Shown here in pieces: positions 45,465 through 54,443 of a DNA stretch of 62,553 nt. The DNA lies in NCBI GenBank assembly GCA_041650055.1, contig JBAZLV010000007.1:1-62553 (forward strand), given 5' to 3'. The position numbers and the translations under genes were made by a program. Source of the DNA: JBAZLV01 sp041650055. Lineage in GTDB: Bacteria > Nitrospirota > UBA9217. Each line of letters begins with the position of its first letter. Within the stretch, counting starts at the first letter, position 1. The notes below the pieces were generated by a model. The model saw only the letters and a program-made list of their open reading frames with translations, was not told where the DNA came from and did no database searches.

Positions 45465-46199
45465 ATGCGTTTTTGTATACGATATTCGATTGATTTCGAA
45501 AACAGCGAAGAACGCCTGCGCAAGGTCAAAGGAGTTCCTCTCGAGCTGTCATTGCAACCCACGCTCCAAGATTTGCTCAAAAACAGGCATTGGCTCATGG
45601 AAGTACGTCACCTGATCAATGAATTCCGAATTCCCGTATGGTCGGTGCATGCTCCTCAACTACACTTCACGAATGAATTTTTCAGAAATGCCGCCCGGCT
45701 GATCATTGCTTTTGCTGAGGCAGTTGGTTCCGAGGTCGTTGTTTTTCAGCCGGAACTGCAGGCAATCGCAGTCAAGCGTGACGAACAAACAAGAGCGTTG
45801 GAAAATATGCTCCTTTTGCAAAAAAATACTCGTGTCACCATTGCCGTGGAAACATTTTTTGACCAAGGTCGCATTTTAACTCCTGATGAAATCATGAAAA
45901 ACCATCTTCCGATGGTTCTTGACACTTCGCTGATTCCCAAACCGGAAATAACCTGGATTATCGAAAGTTACCGGACTCATATGGTTAATGTTCATCTTTC
46001 CGCGGTCATGCCAGGCGGAAAGCGGGGTATCGCCGGGCGCCAATTCAGGCCTGTTGAGAATGACCCGTTTTGTCTGGATGTTCTTGATCGGCTCCATGAG
46101 CTGGAATGGAACAGCATCGTTACCCTCGAATATCTTCCTTGGCTATCTGAAAAGTCAATAGAAGACAGACGACTGCTGGAACACATCTATCATGCGTAA
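45465..46199 (+). CDS. Xylose isomerase-like TIM-barrel protein
   Basis: The 244-residue protein fits the AP endonuclease 2/xylose isomerase TIM-barrel family, with strand ends IAVETFF, MVLDTSL, MVNVHLS and IVTLEYLPW carrying probable metal ligands. Members include sugar isomerases and endonuclease IV; which activity applies is unclear. It starts 10 bases after the hybrid kinase stop and may be in the same operon. Confidence 0.65.
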   Translation: MRFCIRYSIDFENSEERLRKVKGVPLELSLQPTLQDLLKNRHWLMEVRHLINEFRIPVWSVHAPQLHFTNEFFRNAARLIIAFAEAVGSEVVVFQPELQAIAVKRDEQTRALENMLLLQKNTRVTIAVETFFDQGRILTPDEIMKNHLPMVLDTSLIPKPEITWIIESYRTHMVNVHLSAVMPGGKRGIAGRQFRPVENDPFCLDVLDRLHELEWNSIVTLEYLPWLSEKSIEDRRLLEHIYHA

Positions 46200-46649
46200 T
46201 CCTTAATCAAACCATTTTTTATTACTTTTGCGTTCTCGCCTCCGCATACACATCTCTTTCGATATACTTAGGACTATTGGCGCCAAAAGGAAAGGTCATG
46301 AAAAATTTTATTGGTTTTGCTGCGTTTTCTTTATAGGTACATTTCTTGCTGATTGCATCTTCTGTCTCATCATCGGATGTATACCATTGAAAAAGCAACA
46401 ATAAGCTTAAAAAGTTTTTTTGCTGACAGCAAAAATTCCTTTCTGCTCTGCAGGAAAACATCAGGAAAGCACGAGGAATCCTGATTCTTCTGCCGTTTGT
46501 TTGGTGATACTGAATCCTCACTCGATCCAGCGTCAACGCTACCAATAAATATTCTGATAACGCTTACCATGCTGTTTATGCTATACTTATCTCTGAACTG
46601 ATCAATCAGATTATTTCCAGCAAATAAAGTGGTCTTGTAAAAAGGGTAT
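46200..46649. other. 450-base AT-rich intergenic stretch
   Basis: No supported gene is present. A 7-bp hairpin (TTTTTGC, loop TGACA, GCAAAAA; 46417-46435) and a TATACT (46582-46587) without a fitting -35 are the only structures noticed. A minus-strand open frame (46222-46545) has no recognisable content or ribosome site. Confidence 0.4.
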
Positions 46650-48161
46650 ATGAAAATTCTTTTACTGTATCCACAATCTCCAACAACGTTCTGGAGTTTT
46701 GAGCATGCTTTGAAATTTATTTCTAAAAAAGCAAGTTTGCCTCCGCTTGGGCTTTTAACCGTGGGAGCAATGCTGCCGGATTCCTGGGAGAAACGTCTCG
46801 TCGACATGAATGTAGAACGACTCACGGATCGCGACCTGCTATGGGCAGATTATGTTTTTATAAGTGCCATGTCAATTCAAAAGAAATCGGTCGAATCGAT
46901 TCTCGTCCGATGCAAAGCACTCGGAATCAAGACCATTGGCGGAGGTCCGTTGTTTACAGGACTGCCGGAACAATTTGATGCAGTTGATCACCTTGTTCTT
47001 AATGAGGCGGAAATTACGCTCCCCTTGTTTCTCGATGATTTGAAAAATGGTGTTCTCAAACATGTGTATACATCAGCACAGTGGGCTGATATGTGCACGA
47101 CACCATTGCCGCGCTATGATCTTGCAAATATGAACAAGTATGCTTCCATGAACGTACAGTATTCTCGTGGATGTCCCTTTGATTGTGATTTTTGCAACAT
47201 TACGGTGCTTTACGGTCGCATACCACGTACAAAAGCCGTCAAACAATTACTGGCTGAATTCGATCTGCTGTATGAACTCGGCTGGCGAAGCGGTGTTTTT
47301 ATTGTTGATGACAACTTTATTGGCAACAAGGCAAAACTCAAGAGGGACGTCCTTCCTGCCATTATCGACTGGATGAAACAAAAAAATTACCCGTTTACTC
47401 TGTCCACCGAGGTTTCGATTAACCTTGCTGATGATGAAGAGCTGATGCGTCTCATGGTGCAGGCGCGATTTGACGCTGTTTTTGTCGGAATAGAATCGCC
47501 AAATGAAGAAAGTCTTGCGGAATGCAGCAAACTGCAGAACAGAAACCGTGATCTTATTAAAAGTGTGAAAAAAATCCAACAGGCAGGCATTGAAGTCCAA
47601 GCTGGGTTTATTGTCGGTTTTGATCGAGATCCTGCAACCATTTTCGAACGGTTGACCGCCTTTATCCAGGAAAGCGGTATTGTTACCGCGATGGTAGGGC
47701 TCCTGAATGCTCCTCACGGGACCAAGCTCTATCAGCGTCTTGAGAAAGAGGGCAGGCTGATAACAGCAGCAACCGGAGACAATACGGATTTTTCAATTAA
47801 TTTCGTTCCCAAAATGAAAAAAGAACATCTGATTGACGGGTATCGAAATATACTCCGGACCATTTATGCACCGAAACAGTATTATGCACGAATAAAAAAA
47901 TTCCTCAAGGATTATAAACCTGAAAAAACAACTACACGATTTCGTCTGAGAACAAGCCATCTTATGGCAGTTTTGAAATCCATGATTCGTCTCGGCATTC
48001 TCGGAAAAGAGCGTTTTCAGTACTGGAAACTACTATCCTGGTCAATGGTAAGGCGGCCGCGGTTGTTTCCTCTTGCGATTACTTTTTCGATCTACGGATA
48101 CCATTTTAGAAAAGTATTTCGCCAGCACGAAAAGGCATTGCAGGAGACTCCGATTCATTAG
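46650..48161 (+). CDS. HpnP-like B12-binding radical SAM protein (DUF4070-type)
   Basis: The 503-residue protein has a cobalamin-binding-like domain (MKILLLYPQSPTTFWSFEHA, TIGGGPLFTG), a radical SAM core with C175, C179 and C182 (YSRGCPFDCDFCNI), and a C-terminal DUF4070-like part (about 370-503). This is the family that includes the hopanoid C-2 methylase HpnP, and hopanoid genes end 6 kb upstream. Many members of the family are not HpnP, so 2-methylhopanoid synthesis is only a possibility. Confidence 0.8.
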   Translation: MKILLLYPQSPTTFWSFEHALKFISKKASLPPLGLLTVGAMLPDSWEKRLVDMNVERLTDRDLLWADYVFISAMSIQKKSVESILVRCKALGIKTIGGGPLFTGLPEQFDAVDHLVLNEAEITLPLFLDDLKNGVLKHVYTSAQWADMCTTPLPRYDLANMNKYASMNVQYSRGCPFDCDFCNITVLYGRIPRTKAVKQLLAEFDLLYELGWRSGVFIVDDNFIGNKAKLKRDVLPAIIDWMKQKNYPFTLSTEVSINLADDEELMRLMVQARFDAVFVGIESPNEESLAECSKLQNRNRDLIKSVKKIQQAGIEVQAGFIVGFDRDPATIFERLTAFIQESGIVTAMVGLLNAPHGTKLYQRLEKEGRLITAATGDNTDFSINFVPKMKKEHLIDGYRNILRTIYAPKQYYARIKKFLKDYKPEKTTTRFRLRTSHLMAVLKSMIRLGILGKERFQYWKLLSWSMVRRPRLFPLAITFSIYGYHFRKVFRQHEKALQETPIH

Positions 48162-48215
48162 TCACATGCAGAATACCTGTCTGAGTTCATCCGACAAACA
48201 GCCGAGGTTGATAGC

Positions 48216-48509
48216 ATGACAGCGGCAAGGATTCTTCCTGAAAAAAATTCAATAGCTGCTTTGGGCCATCCCCTCTCTGTTCCTTTGTACAAAGTGCTTC
48301 TTCATAATGATGACATCAATACCATGGAACATGTCACGAAGGCGCTCATGCGGGTATTCAAATTTGGGCTTCCAAAATGCCGTCATATCATGCTCGAAGC
48401 ACATGTTCAGGGCGTGGCTCTTTGCGTGGTTGAACCTCTCGAACCGGCTGAACTGCATCGAGATCAGCTCATTTCTTTTTCACTTAGTGCGTCAATTGAA
48501 AAAATGTAA
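48216..48509 (+). CDS. clpS: ClpS adaptor for the ClpAP protease
   Basis: The 97-residue protein matches ClpS with YKVLLHNDDINTMEHVTKAL (N-degron-binding Asn-Asp pair) and the later LEAHVQGVALCVVEPLEPAE. It delivers proteins with destabilising N-terminal residues to ClpA. The first 25 residues form the usual flexible arm. ClpA is not encoded nearby in the window. Confidence 0.9.
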   Translation: MTAARILPEKNSIAALGHPLSVPLYKVLLHNDDINTMEHVTKALMRVFKFGLPKCRHIMLEAHVQGVALCVVEPLEPAELHRDQLISFSLSASIEKM

Positions 48510-48529
48510 CCAATGCTTTGCATTTACTG

Positions 48530-48955
48530 ATGAACATGAAATCGAAAAAACAATTTTATAAAGAGGGACTTCGCTTTACCTGCCAGGGAGATGGGAAATG
48601 CTGTTTGACCAGAGGCAAATACGGATATGTTTACCTTTCTTTCAGTGATCGCAAAAGACTGGCAAAGCATTTTTATATGACAACAACGGAATTCACGGCT
48701 GCCTATACCAAGAAGACAGATGGATTATATGAGTTGGTTTATACAAGGGAGGATTGTCCATTTCTGAAAGAAAACCGTTGCTCAGTGTACCCTGCACGGC
48801 CATGGCAGTGCCGTACCTGGCCATTTTGGCCTGAAAATATGAATGAAAAAACCTGGGAACAGGAAGTTCTTCGCGATTGTCCGGGAGCAGGGAAGGGACG
48901 ATTGTACTCAAGAGAAGAAATTAAGGAAATTCTTTTAAAAAAGAGGGAAGTCTAA
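48530..48955 (+). CDS. YkgJ-family cysteine cluster protein
   Basis: The 141-residue protein has the YkgJ/UPF0153 cysteine pattern: FTCQGDGKCC, then DCPFLKENRCSVYPARPWQC and the final DCPGAGKG. The Cys residues probably bind zinc or an iron-sulfur cluster. The start could be ATG 48530 or 48536; a longer TTG start at 48518 is possible. Function is unknown. It begins 20 bases after clpS. Confidence 0.75.
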   Translation: MNMKSKKQFYKEGLRFTCQGDGKCCLTRGKYGYVYLSFSDRKRLAKHFYMTTTEFTAAYTKKTDGLYELVYTREDCPFLKENRCSVYPARPWQCRTWPFWPENMNEKTWEQEVLRDCPGAGKGRLYSREEIKEILLKKREV

Positions 48956-49060
48956 CTGCTGGGGAGAGCTCTGCAACAAATTTTTGTTATAATCCGTGTT
49001 ATAATTTTGGATTCGAGGCATAGAAAGAAGGCGCGAGATGCTTCTAAGTCATTGAAAAAG

Positions 49061-49149
49061 TGGTGCCGCTGACCGGAATCGAACCGGTACGGGAGTTGCC
49101 CCCCGAGAGATTTTAAGTCTCTTGCGTCTGCCAATTCCGCCACAGCGGC
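49061..49149 (-). tRNA. tRNA-Leu (anticodon TAA)
   Basis: This 89-base minus-strand tRNA has acceptor arms GCCGCTG/CAGCGGC, the long variable arm of leucine tRNAs, anticodon loop CTTAAAA (anticodon TAA), T-loop TTCGATT and an encoded CCA. A run of five T follows its 3' end on the minus strand. Confidence 0.95.
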
Positions 49150-49161
49150 ACGTTGTGCTGA

Positions 49162-49190
49162 ATAATATAGGAACCGCTCATTTTTTTCAA
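49162..49190 (-). promoter_or_regulatory. Sigma-70 promoter for tRNA-Leu
   Basis: On the minus strand TTGAAA (49190-49185) and TATTAT (49167-49162) are spaced by 17 bases and end 12 bases before the tRNA 5' end. Both the hexamers and the distance fit. Confidence 0.6.
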
Positions 49191-49298
49191 GAAAAAAGTC
49201 CTGATCATGTGAACAACAGTGTTTTTTCTTCCTGCTTTCGTATTTTTCTCGAACTCTATTTCAAAAATTACTTTACAAATTCAGGACATTACCCTATA

Positions 49299-50315
49299 AT
49301 GATGCAAAACATGCAAATAAAAAAAGTTGTTTTTTTCAAACCGGGAGCAATCGGCGACTTTCTTCAGGCGCTTCCGGCTCTGCAGGCGTTAAAGAGAAAA
49401 TTTCCCGCTGCACATATCACCGTTGTGGTCTCTCCCGGATTAGATGAACTCATTCAGGGAACATCCATCGCGGACCGTGTCCTGGTTTTCGATAAAACGA
49501 AGTTTAAAAAGCGAGCGAAGGATTTTATTGATTTTGCATTGTGTTTAAAGCGTGAGCAGTACGATCTTTTTGTAGACATGCAAACATCGATCCGCTCTTT
49601 GATGATTCGGGCTGTGAACCATGCACCGAGGACGTTGATATACCGAAAGCAAAAAATCTACAATCCGGGGACACGGCGACTCCATGCAGCAGAGAATTTT
49701 ATGGAAACTTTGCGGCCTCTCGGAATTCATGAACCTGTTGAAAGCATTGATCTTCCTCTTCGTAAGGAAGCAAACCTTCATGTAGACCAATTTTTTGTAG
49801 AACAGGGAGTAGATCAAAGGAAACCATTGATCGCGTTAAACTGCAGTGTGGGATCAGCTCGACCGGCTCGAAACTGGTTTCCTGATCGTTTTGGAGAACT
49901 TGCCGATCAACTCATAAAAGATTTGAATGCTCAGATAGTTTTCGTAGGCGGTTCAGAAGACCGTGATGTGATACAGACCATTGTTTCAAAAATGCACAAA
50001 CCGGCCATAATTGCAGCAGGCTGTCTGTCGCTCAGTCAATCAGCAGCGCTTCTGGCACGAGTTGCATGCCTGATAAGCTCTGATACCGGTCCGCTTCATC
50101 TTGCGACTGCAGTTGGAACTCGGGCCATAGGGCTTTACGGTTCCACTGATCCTCGACGTACCGGACCGGTTGGTAAGAAACACCAGATTATTATAAAGAA
50201 TTTTTCCTGCGTCCCCTGTGAAAAAAAAGAGTGCCCGACTGGAACTAGATTGTGCATGACAGAGATTACCGTACAGGACGTTTTTCAAGCCGTTCAAAAG
50301 GCACTGCATACATGA
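49299..50315 (+). CDS. Family 9 glycosyltransferase (heptosyltransferase-like)
   Basis: The 338-residue protein matches ADP-heptose:LPS heptosyltransferases (GT9): FFKPGAIGDFLQALPAL, NCSVGSARPARNWFP and the donor-site SSDTGPLHLATAVG. It would add heptose to the LPS core on the cytoplasmic side of the inner membrane. Start sites at 49299, 49302 and 49311 are all close; the much longer frame upstream begins inside the tRNA and is not real. Heptose kinase is encoded two genes downstream. ATGA overlaps the DUF3108 gene. Confidence 0.85.
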   Translation: MMQNMQIKKVVFFKPGAIGDFLQALPALQALKRKFPAAHITVVVSPGLDELIQGTSIADRVLVFDKTKFKKRAKDFIDFALCLKREQYDLFVDMQTSIRSLMIRAVNHAPRTLIYRKQKIYNPGTRRLHAAENFMETLRPLGIHEPVESIDLPLRKEANLHVDQFFVEQGVDQRKPLIALNCSVGSARPARNWFPDRFGELADQLIKDLNAQIVFVGGSEDRDVIQTIVSKMHKPAIIAAGCLSLSQSAALLARVACLISSDTGPLHLATAVGTRAIGLYGSTDPRRTGPVGKKHQIIIKNFSCVPCEKKECPTGTRLCMTEITVQDVFQAVQKALHT

Positions 50316-51088
50316 TAAAAACAATAGGAATAGCAATCTGCATTGTTTTTTCCAGCATATCAGCGGTGGGTGCTCAACCGCAGCAGCCTTCGCCCTCAAA
50401 TACCGTTTTTGCTCCTGGAGAAAAACTCACCTATTCGATCAGCTGGTCAAAATTAATCAAAGCCGGTGTTGCGGTTATGGAAGTCAAGCAGAGCCCGTCA
50501 AAAAATGAACCTCAATATCATTTTGTCACAACCACACGATCTGTGGGGATCCTCGAAACGTTTTATCCTATTCGTGATGTCGTGGAAAGCATCATCAATG
50601 CCGAAGGGATGTACAGTCTGTTTTTTTCCCTCAAGGAGAGCCATGGAAGCAAAAAAAGGCGACGCGAAATAAAATTTGACCAGGAAAATCATACTGTCTG
50701 GTTCCGATTGAATGATGATAAGCCGGAAACCTATGCGATTCCTGTGCGAGTCCAGGATGCATTGTCATCGTTATACCATGTCAGAATGCAACGGGAGTTT
50801 ACTCCTGACAAGCCGATTCTTGTCAATGTATTCGATAGCGGAAAAACATGGTCCGTTGAAGTATACACGCTCGGTAAAGAACGGATAGAAACACCTGCCG
50901 GTGAATTCAATACCATCAAGATCAGAACCTATCCGAAATATGAAGGCGTGTTTATGAATCAAGGTGAAATTTTCATCTGGATCACTGATGATGAAAGGAA
51001 AATACCCGTTCTTATGAAAAGCACGATCATGATCGGCTCGATTGTTGCAACTCTTACGCACCTGGAAGGGGGATCCCAGCCCCAATGA
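50312..51088 (+). CDS. DUF3108 secreted protein
   Basis: The 258-residue protein has a signal peptide (about 1-22, AVGA-QP) and a beta-rich body matching DUF3108, with APGEKLTYSISWSKLIKAG and TPAGEFNTIKIRTYP. The family is periplasmic or outer-membrane associated with no settled function. ATGA overlaps on both sides couple it to the GT9 and heptose kinase genes, so it may serve in LPS assembly. Confidence 0.78.
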   Translation: MIKTIGIAICIVFSSISAVGAQPQQPSPSNTVFAPGEKLTYSISWSKLIKAGVAVMEVKQSPSKNEPQYHFVTTTRSVGILETFYPIRDVVESIINAEGMYSLFFSLKESHGSKKRRREIKFDQENHTVWFRLNDDKPETYAIPVRVQDALSSLYHVRMQREFTPDKPILVNVFDSGKTWSVEVYTLGKERIETPAGEFNTIKIRTYPKYEGVFMNQGEIFIWITDDERKIPVLMKSTIMIGSIVATLTHLEGGSQPQ

Positions 51089-52092
51089 CTTCTAAAATAG
51101 CTTGTAAGCGGCTTCATTCCTATATTGATTCTTTTCCGGATACCAAAACTCTTGTGATCGGCGATATCGTGCTCGATCATTATATCTGGGGGAATGTGTC
51201 GCGCATATCTCCGGAAGCGCCAGTCCCGGTAGTGAATGTTACTCAGGAAAACCTTCTCCTGGGAGGAGCGGCGAACGTTGTGCATAATATTCATGCTCTC
51301 GGCGGAAGCGTGCATATCTGCGGTGTGATTGGCCATGATCAGGCAGGAGAACAGCTAACGCATCTCCTCCGATCGGAAGAAATCGAAACCAACGGCCTGA
51401 TCGTAGAGCATGACCGACCTACAACAATCAAAACCAGGATCATTGCCCACAACCAACAGGTTGTCCGGTTTGACCGGGAAACCAAGAACAAAATACAAAG
51501 GGAAACTCATCAGCGGATATTCGATTATGCCAGGCAGCAGGCACATGAAGGACTGGACGCAATTGTCCTCTCTGATTACTGCAAGGGAGTAGTTACCAAG
51601 GATCTTATCCGGGATATTGTGGCTCTTGCCAAAAAAAACAATATCATTGTTTCCGTAGATCCGAAGATAAATCATTTCGAGATTTACAGTGGGGTTACGA
51701 TTCTTACCCCCAATGTTCACGAGGCCTCTCTTGGTTCACGGCTCGAAATTTCCGACGAAAGTACATTGCGCGAAGCAGGCACGCTTTTATTAAAGCGGTT
51801 AAAATGTAAATCGGTTTTGATTACCCGCGGTGAACAGGGAATGAGCTTGTTTGAACAGGGTGGCAGAATTACCCACATACCGACGGTTGCCCAGGAAGTG
51901 TTTGATGTTACCGGCGCTGGAGATACGGTTATCAGCGCACTGACGCTGGCGATGGCGGCAGGGGCCACCACGGTGGATGCGGCAATCATTTCGAATTATG
52001 CAGCAGGGATCGTCGTTGGCATCATTGGAACTGCGACCGTAAAACCGCATGAACTCAAGCAACGGATTTCTGATGAAAAGAACGTGCAGTAA
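51085..52092 (+). CDS. rfaE1: D-glycero-beta-D-manno-heptose 7-phosphate kinase (single domain)
   Basis: The 335-residue pfkB-family kinase has the N-terminal domain features of HldE, including NVSRISPEAPVPVVN, LGGAANVVHNIHALGG and the ATP/anion motif VTGAGDTVISAL. The adenylyltransferase half of E. coli HldE is absent, so that step must be encoded elsewhere. It makes heptose 1,7-bisphosphate for the LPS core. Confidence 0.9.
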   Translation: MTSKIACKRLHSYIDSFPDTKTLVIGDIVLDHYIWGNVSRISPEAPVPVVNVTQENLLLGGAANVVHNIHALGGSVHICGVIGHDQAGEQLTHLLRSEEIETNGLIVEHDRPTTIKTRIIAHNQQVVRFDRETKNKIQRETHQRIFDYARQQAHEGLDAIVLSDYCKGVVTKDLIRDIVALAKKNNIIVSVDPKINHFEIYSGVTILTPNVHEASLGSRLEISDESTLREAGTLLLKRLKCKSVLITRGEQGMSLFEQGGRITHIPTVAQEVFDVTGAGDTVISALTLAMAAGATTVDAAIISNYAAGIVVGIIGTATVKPHELKQRISDEKNVQ

Positions 52093-52132
52093 GTTCAGGG
52101 TATCCTAATATTCCGAGGATCGGAGCGTTTTT

Positions 52133-53026
52133 ATGAAAGGCATTATTCTTGCCGGGGGCAGCGGGACACGGCTGTATCCACTCACCCGGGGCGTTTGCAA
52201 ACAGTTGCTTCCTATTTACGACAAGCCGATGATTTATTATCCGCTTTCCATTCTCATGCTTGCGGGAATACGCGATATCCTGATTATTTCCACCTGTGCA
52301 GACATTCCCCGATTCAAGGATATTTTCGGTGACGGGACTGATCTTGGACTTCGGTTTTCATACGAAGAGCAACCGCAGCCAAACGGTCTTGCAGAGGCGT
52401 TTCTTATCGGAGAACGTTTTATTGGAACTGATCCTGTCTGCCTTGTTCTGGGGGACAATATATTTTACGGTCAGGGGCTCACGCAGCTTTTGAAAACATC
52501 GGTTGACGAAGTGAGTTCCCAAGGTGGGGCAGCCGTGTTCGGTTATGCCGTGCATGATCCTGAACGGTACGGCATTGTTGCTTTTGATGTTCATGGAAAT
52601 GCGGTTTCAATCGAGGAAAAACCAAAGCAACCGAAATCAAAATATGCAGTAACCGGGCTGTACTTTTATGATAATACGGTTGTTTCTATTGCGAAAAATC
52701 TGAAGCCTTCTCCGCGCGGGGAACTGGAAATTACGGATGTCAACAGAGTGTACCTGGATAAAAAACGACTTCGCGTGAAACTGATGGGAAGAGGATATGC
52801 CTGGCTCGATACCGGCACCCATGAAACCCTTCTCGATGCAGGAGAATTTATTGCTACGATCGAAAGAAGACAGGGAATGAAACTCGCCTGCATTGAAGAA
52901 ATTGCCTACAAACTTGGATATATTGACCGTCAGAAACTTCTTGATGCGGCAAAAAATCATCAGAAAAACTCTTACGGCGATTATCTCCTTATGGTTGCGG
53001 AGCAAGAGGTTTCCGATGCCTTTTGA
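52133..53026 (+). CDS. rfbA: Glucose-1-phosphate thymidylyltransferase
   Basis: The 297-residue protein has the nucleotidyltransferase signature LAGGSGTRLYPLTRG, then KPMIYYPLSILMLAG and GDNIFYGQG. It makes dTDP-glucose, the first step to dTDP-L-rhamnose. The other three rhamnose genes follow directly. The last 11 bases overlap rfbC. Confidence 0.95.
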   Translation: MKGIILAGGSGTRLYPLTRGVCKQLLPIYDKPMIYYPLSILMLAGIRDILIISTCADIPRFKDIFGDGTDLGLRFSYEEQPQPNGLAEAFLIGERFIGTDPVCLVLGDNIFYGQGLTQLLKTSVDEVSSQGGAAVFGYAVHDPERYGIVAFDVHGNAVSIEEKPKQPKSKYAVTGLYFYDNTVVSIAKNLKPSPRGELEITDVNRVYLDKKRLRVKLMGRGYAWLDTGTHETLLDAGEFIATIERRQGMKLACIEEIAYKLGYIDRQKLLDAAKNHQKNSYGDYLLMVAEQEVSDAF

Positions 53027-53582
53027 GTTCCAGCTGTTCCAATTACCTGGTCTTTTTTTGATAAAACCCAAAATGTTCGGAGATCAACGTGGTTTTTTTC
53101 TTGAATTCTATAAACACTCGGATTTTGTGAAGGCAGGAATCAAGGAACATTTTGTGCAGGACAATTATTCGAGATCTGAACGAGGAGTGCTTCGAGGTCT
53201 CCACTATCAAAAAAATCCCCATGCGCAAGGTAAACTGATGTGCTGCATGAGAGGGCACATTTATGATGTGGCAGTTGATGTTCGCATTGGTTCCCCGGAG
53301 TATGGAAAATGGACTGCGGTTGAGTTATCAGAAGAGAACAGACATATGCTGTATGTTCCTCCTGGTTTTGCCCACGGATTCCAGGTTCTGAGTGAAACAG
53401 CTGATGTGGTATACAAATGCACGAAAGAGTATTCACCTGAAGATGAACAAGGAATTATCTGGAATGATCCTGATCTCAATGTTACGTGGCCGCTCAGTGA
53501 TCCGATTTTATCAAAAAAAGACGTTCTGAATCCAAGACTGAATGAGTGTGGCAAAGATTTTTTTTATTCGCCATCATTATGA
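53016..53582 (+). CDS. rfbC: dTDP-4-dehydrorhamnose 3,5-epimerase
   Basis: The 188-residue cupin has FGDQRGFFLEFYKHSDF, RGVLRGLHYQ (catalytic His) and VPPGFAHGFQVLSE. It epimerises the 4-keto sugar at C3 and C5. ATG 53016 follows GAGG and overlaps rfbA; a longer frame upstream lies within rfbA. Confidence 0.93.
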   Translation: MPFEFQLFQLPGLFLIKPKMFGDQRGFFLEFYKHSDFVKAGIKEHFVQDNYSRSERGVLRGLHYQKNPHAQGKLMCCMRGHIYDVAVDVRIGSPEYGKWTAVELSEENRHMLYVPPGFAHGFQVLSETADVVYKCTKEYSPEDEQGIIWNDPDLNVTWPLSDPILSKKDVLNPRLNECGKDFFYSPSL

Positions 53583-54427
53583 AATACCTTATAACGGGAA
53601 AAAAGGGGCAGCTGGCCCAGGCATTCATTCATCGGTTTGATGCATCATCGATTGATTATGTTGCACCGGAAGAATCCCAGCTTGACATTACGGATGAAAA
53701 AGCTGTTGCTCATGCTGTTGGTTTTTATAAACCTGATGTCATTCTTAATTGCGCTGCCTATAATTTTGTTGATAAGGCAGAACTGGAAAAAGATACTGCA
53801 TTCCAGGTGAATGCAGTTGGTCCCCGGAACCTTGCTCGTGCTGCTCAACAGTTTCACGCGCGTTTGGTGCATTTCGGATCAGACTATGTTTTTGACGGAA
53901 AAAAGGAGTCCGGCCTCTATCAGGAACAGGATATTCCAAATCCGATCAACACATACGGAAAAACCAAACTTGCCGGGGAAGAGGTTGTGTCCCAGGAGCT
54001 TGATCACTGTCTTATTTTCCGGCTGAGCTGGGTATTCGGAGCAGGGAAACAGAATTTCATTCATAAGTTTCTGGAATGGACTCAAAAGAACAGTTTTGTG
54101 AGAATTGCCTGTGATGAGTTTTCCGCGCCTACATATACGGAAACCGTGGTTGATGCAACCTTGAAGGCGGTAGAAACAGGCTTGTCCGGCCGGTATCATC
54201 TTACGAACACCGGATATTGTTCACGATATGAATGGGCAAGACTTATAACGAAGATTCTTGGTATCACGACATTTATCCGGCCTGTTGCTAATGAGGTGTT
54301 CAATCTTCCTGCGCCAAGGCCAAAATTTTCAGCGATGAGTAATGAACAAGCATCCAAACAGTTATGCATGACGATTCCAGATTGGGAAGAATCAGTCAGA
54401 TCATTTTTAACACAGAAAGTATTGTAA
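53579..54427 (+). CDS. rfbD: dTDP-4-dehydrorhamnose reductase
   Basis: The 282-residue short-chain reductase-like protein has ITGKKGQLAQAF and the YGKTKLAGE catalytic Tyr-Lys region, with DYVFDGKKE. It does the final NADPH reduction to dTDP-L-rhamnose. Its ATG overlaps the rfbC stop. Confidence 0.92.
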   Translation: MKYLITGKKGQLAQAFIHRFDASSIDYVAPEESQLDITDEKAVAHAVGFYKPDVILNCAAYNFVDKAELEKDTAFQVNAVGPRNLARAAQQFHARLVHFGSDYVFDGKKESGLYQEQDIPNPINTYGKTKLAGEEVVSQELDHCLIFRLSWVFGAGKQNFIHKFLEWTQKNSFVRIACDEFSAPTYTETVVDATLKAVETGLSGRYHLTNTGYCSRYEWARLITKILGITTFIRPVANEVFNLPAPRPKFSAMSNEQASKQLCMTIPDWEESVRSFLTQKVL

Positions 54428-54443
54428 AGGACCTAGCGAGAAA

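Noticed and set aside
46222..46545. 107-residue minus-strand frame in the 450-base gap
   Set aside because: It has no ribosome site, no recognisable content and an AT-rich, non-coding composition.
48952..49143. Minus-strand open frame of 63 residues
   Set aside because: It is the translation of tRNA-Leu and its flank.
49122..49298. Long N-terminal extension of the GT9 protein
   Set aside because: It begins inside the tRNA and is hydrophobic nonsense before the conserved start of the family.
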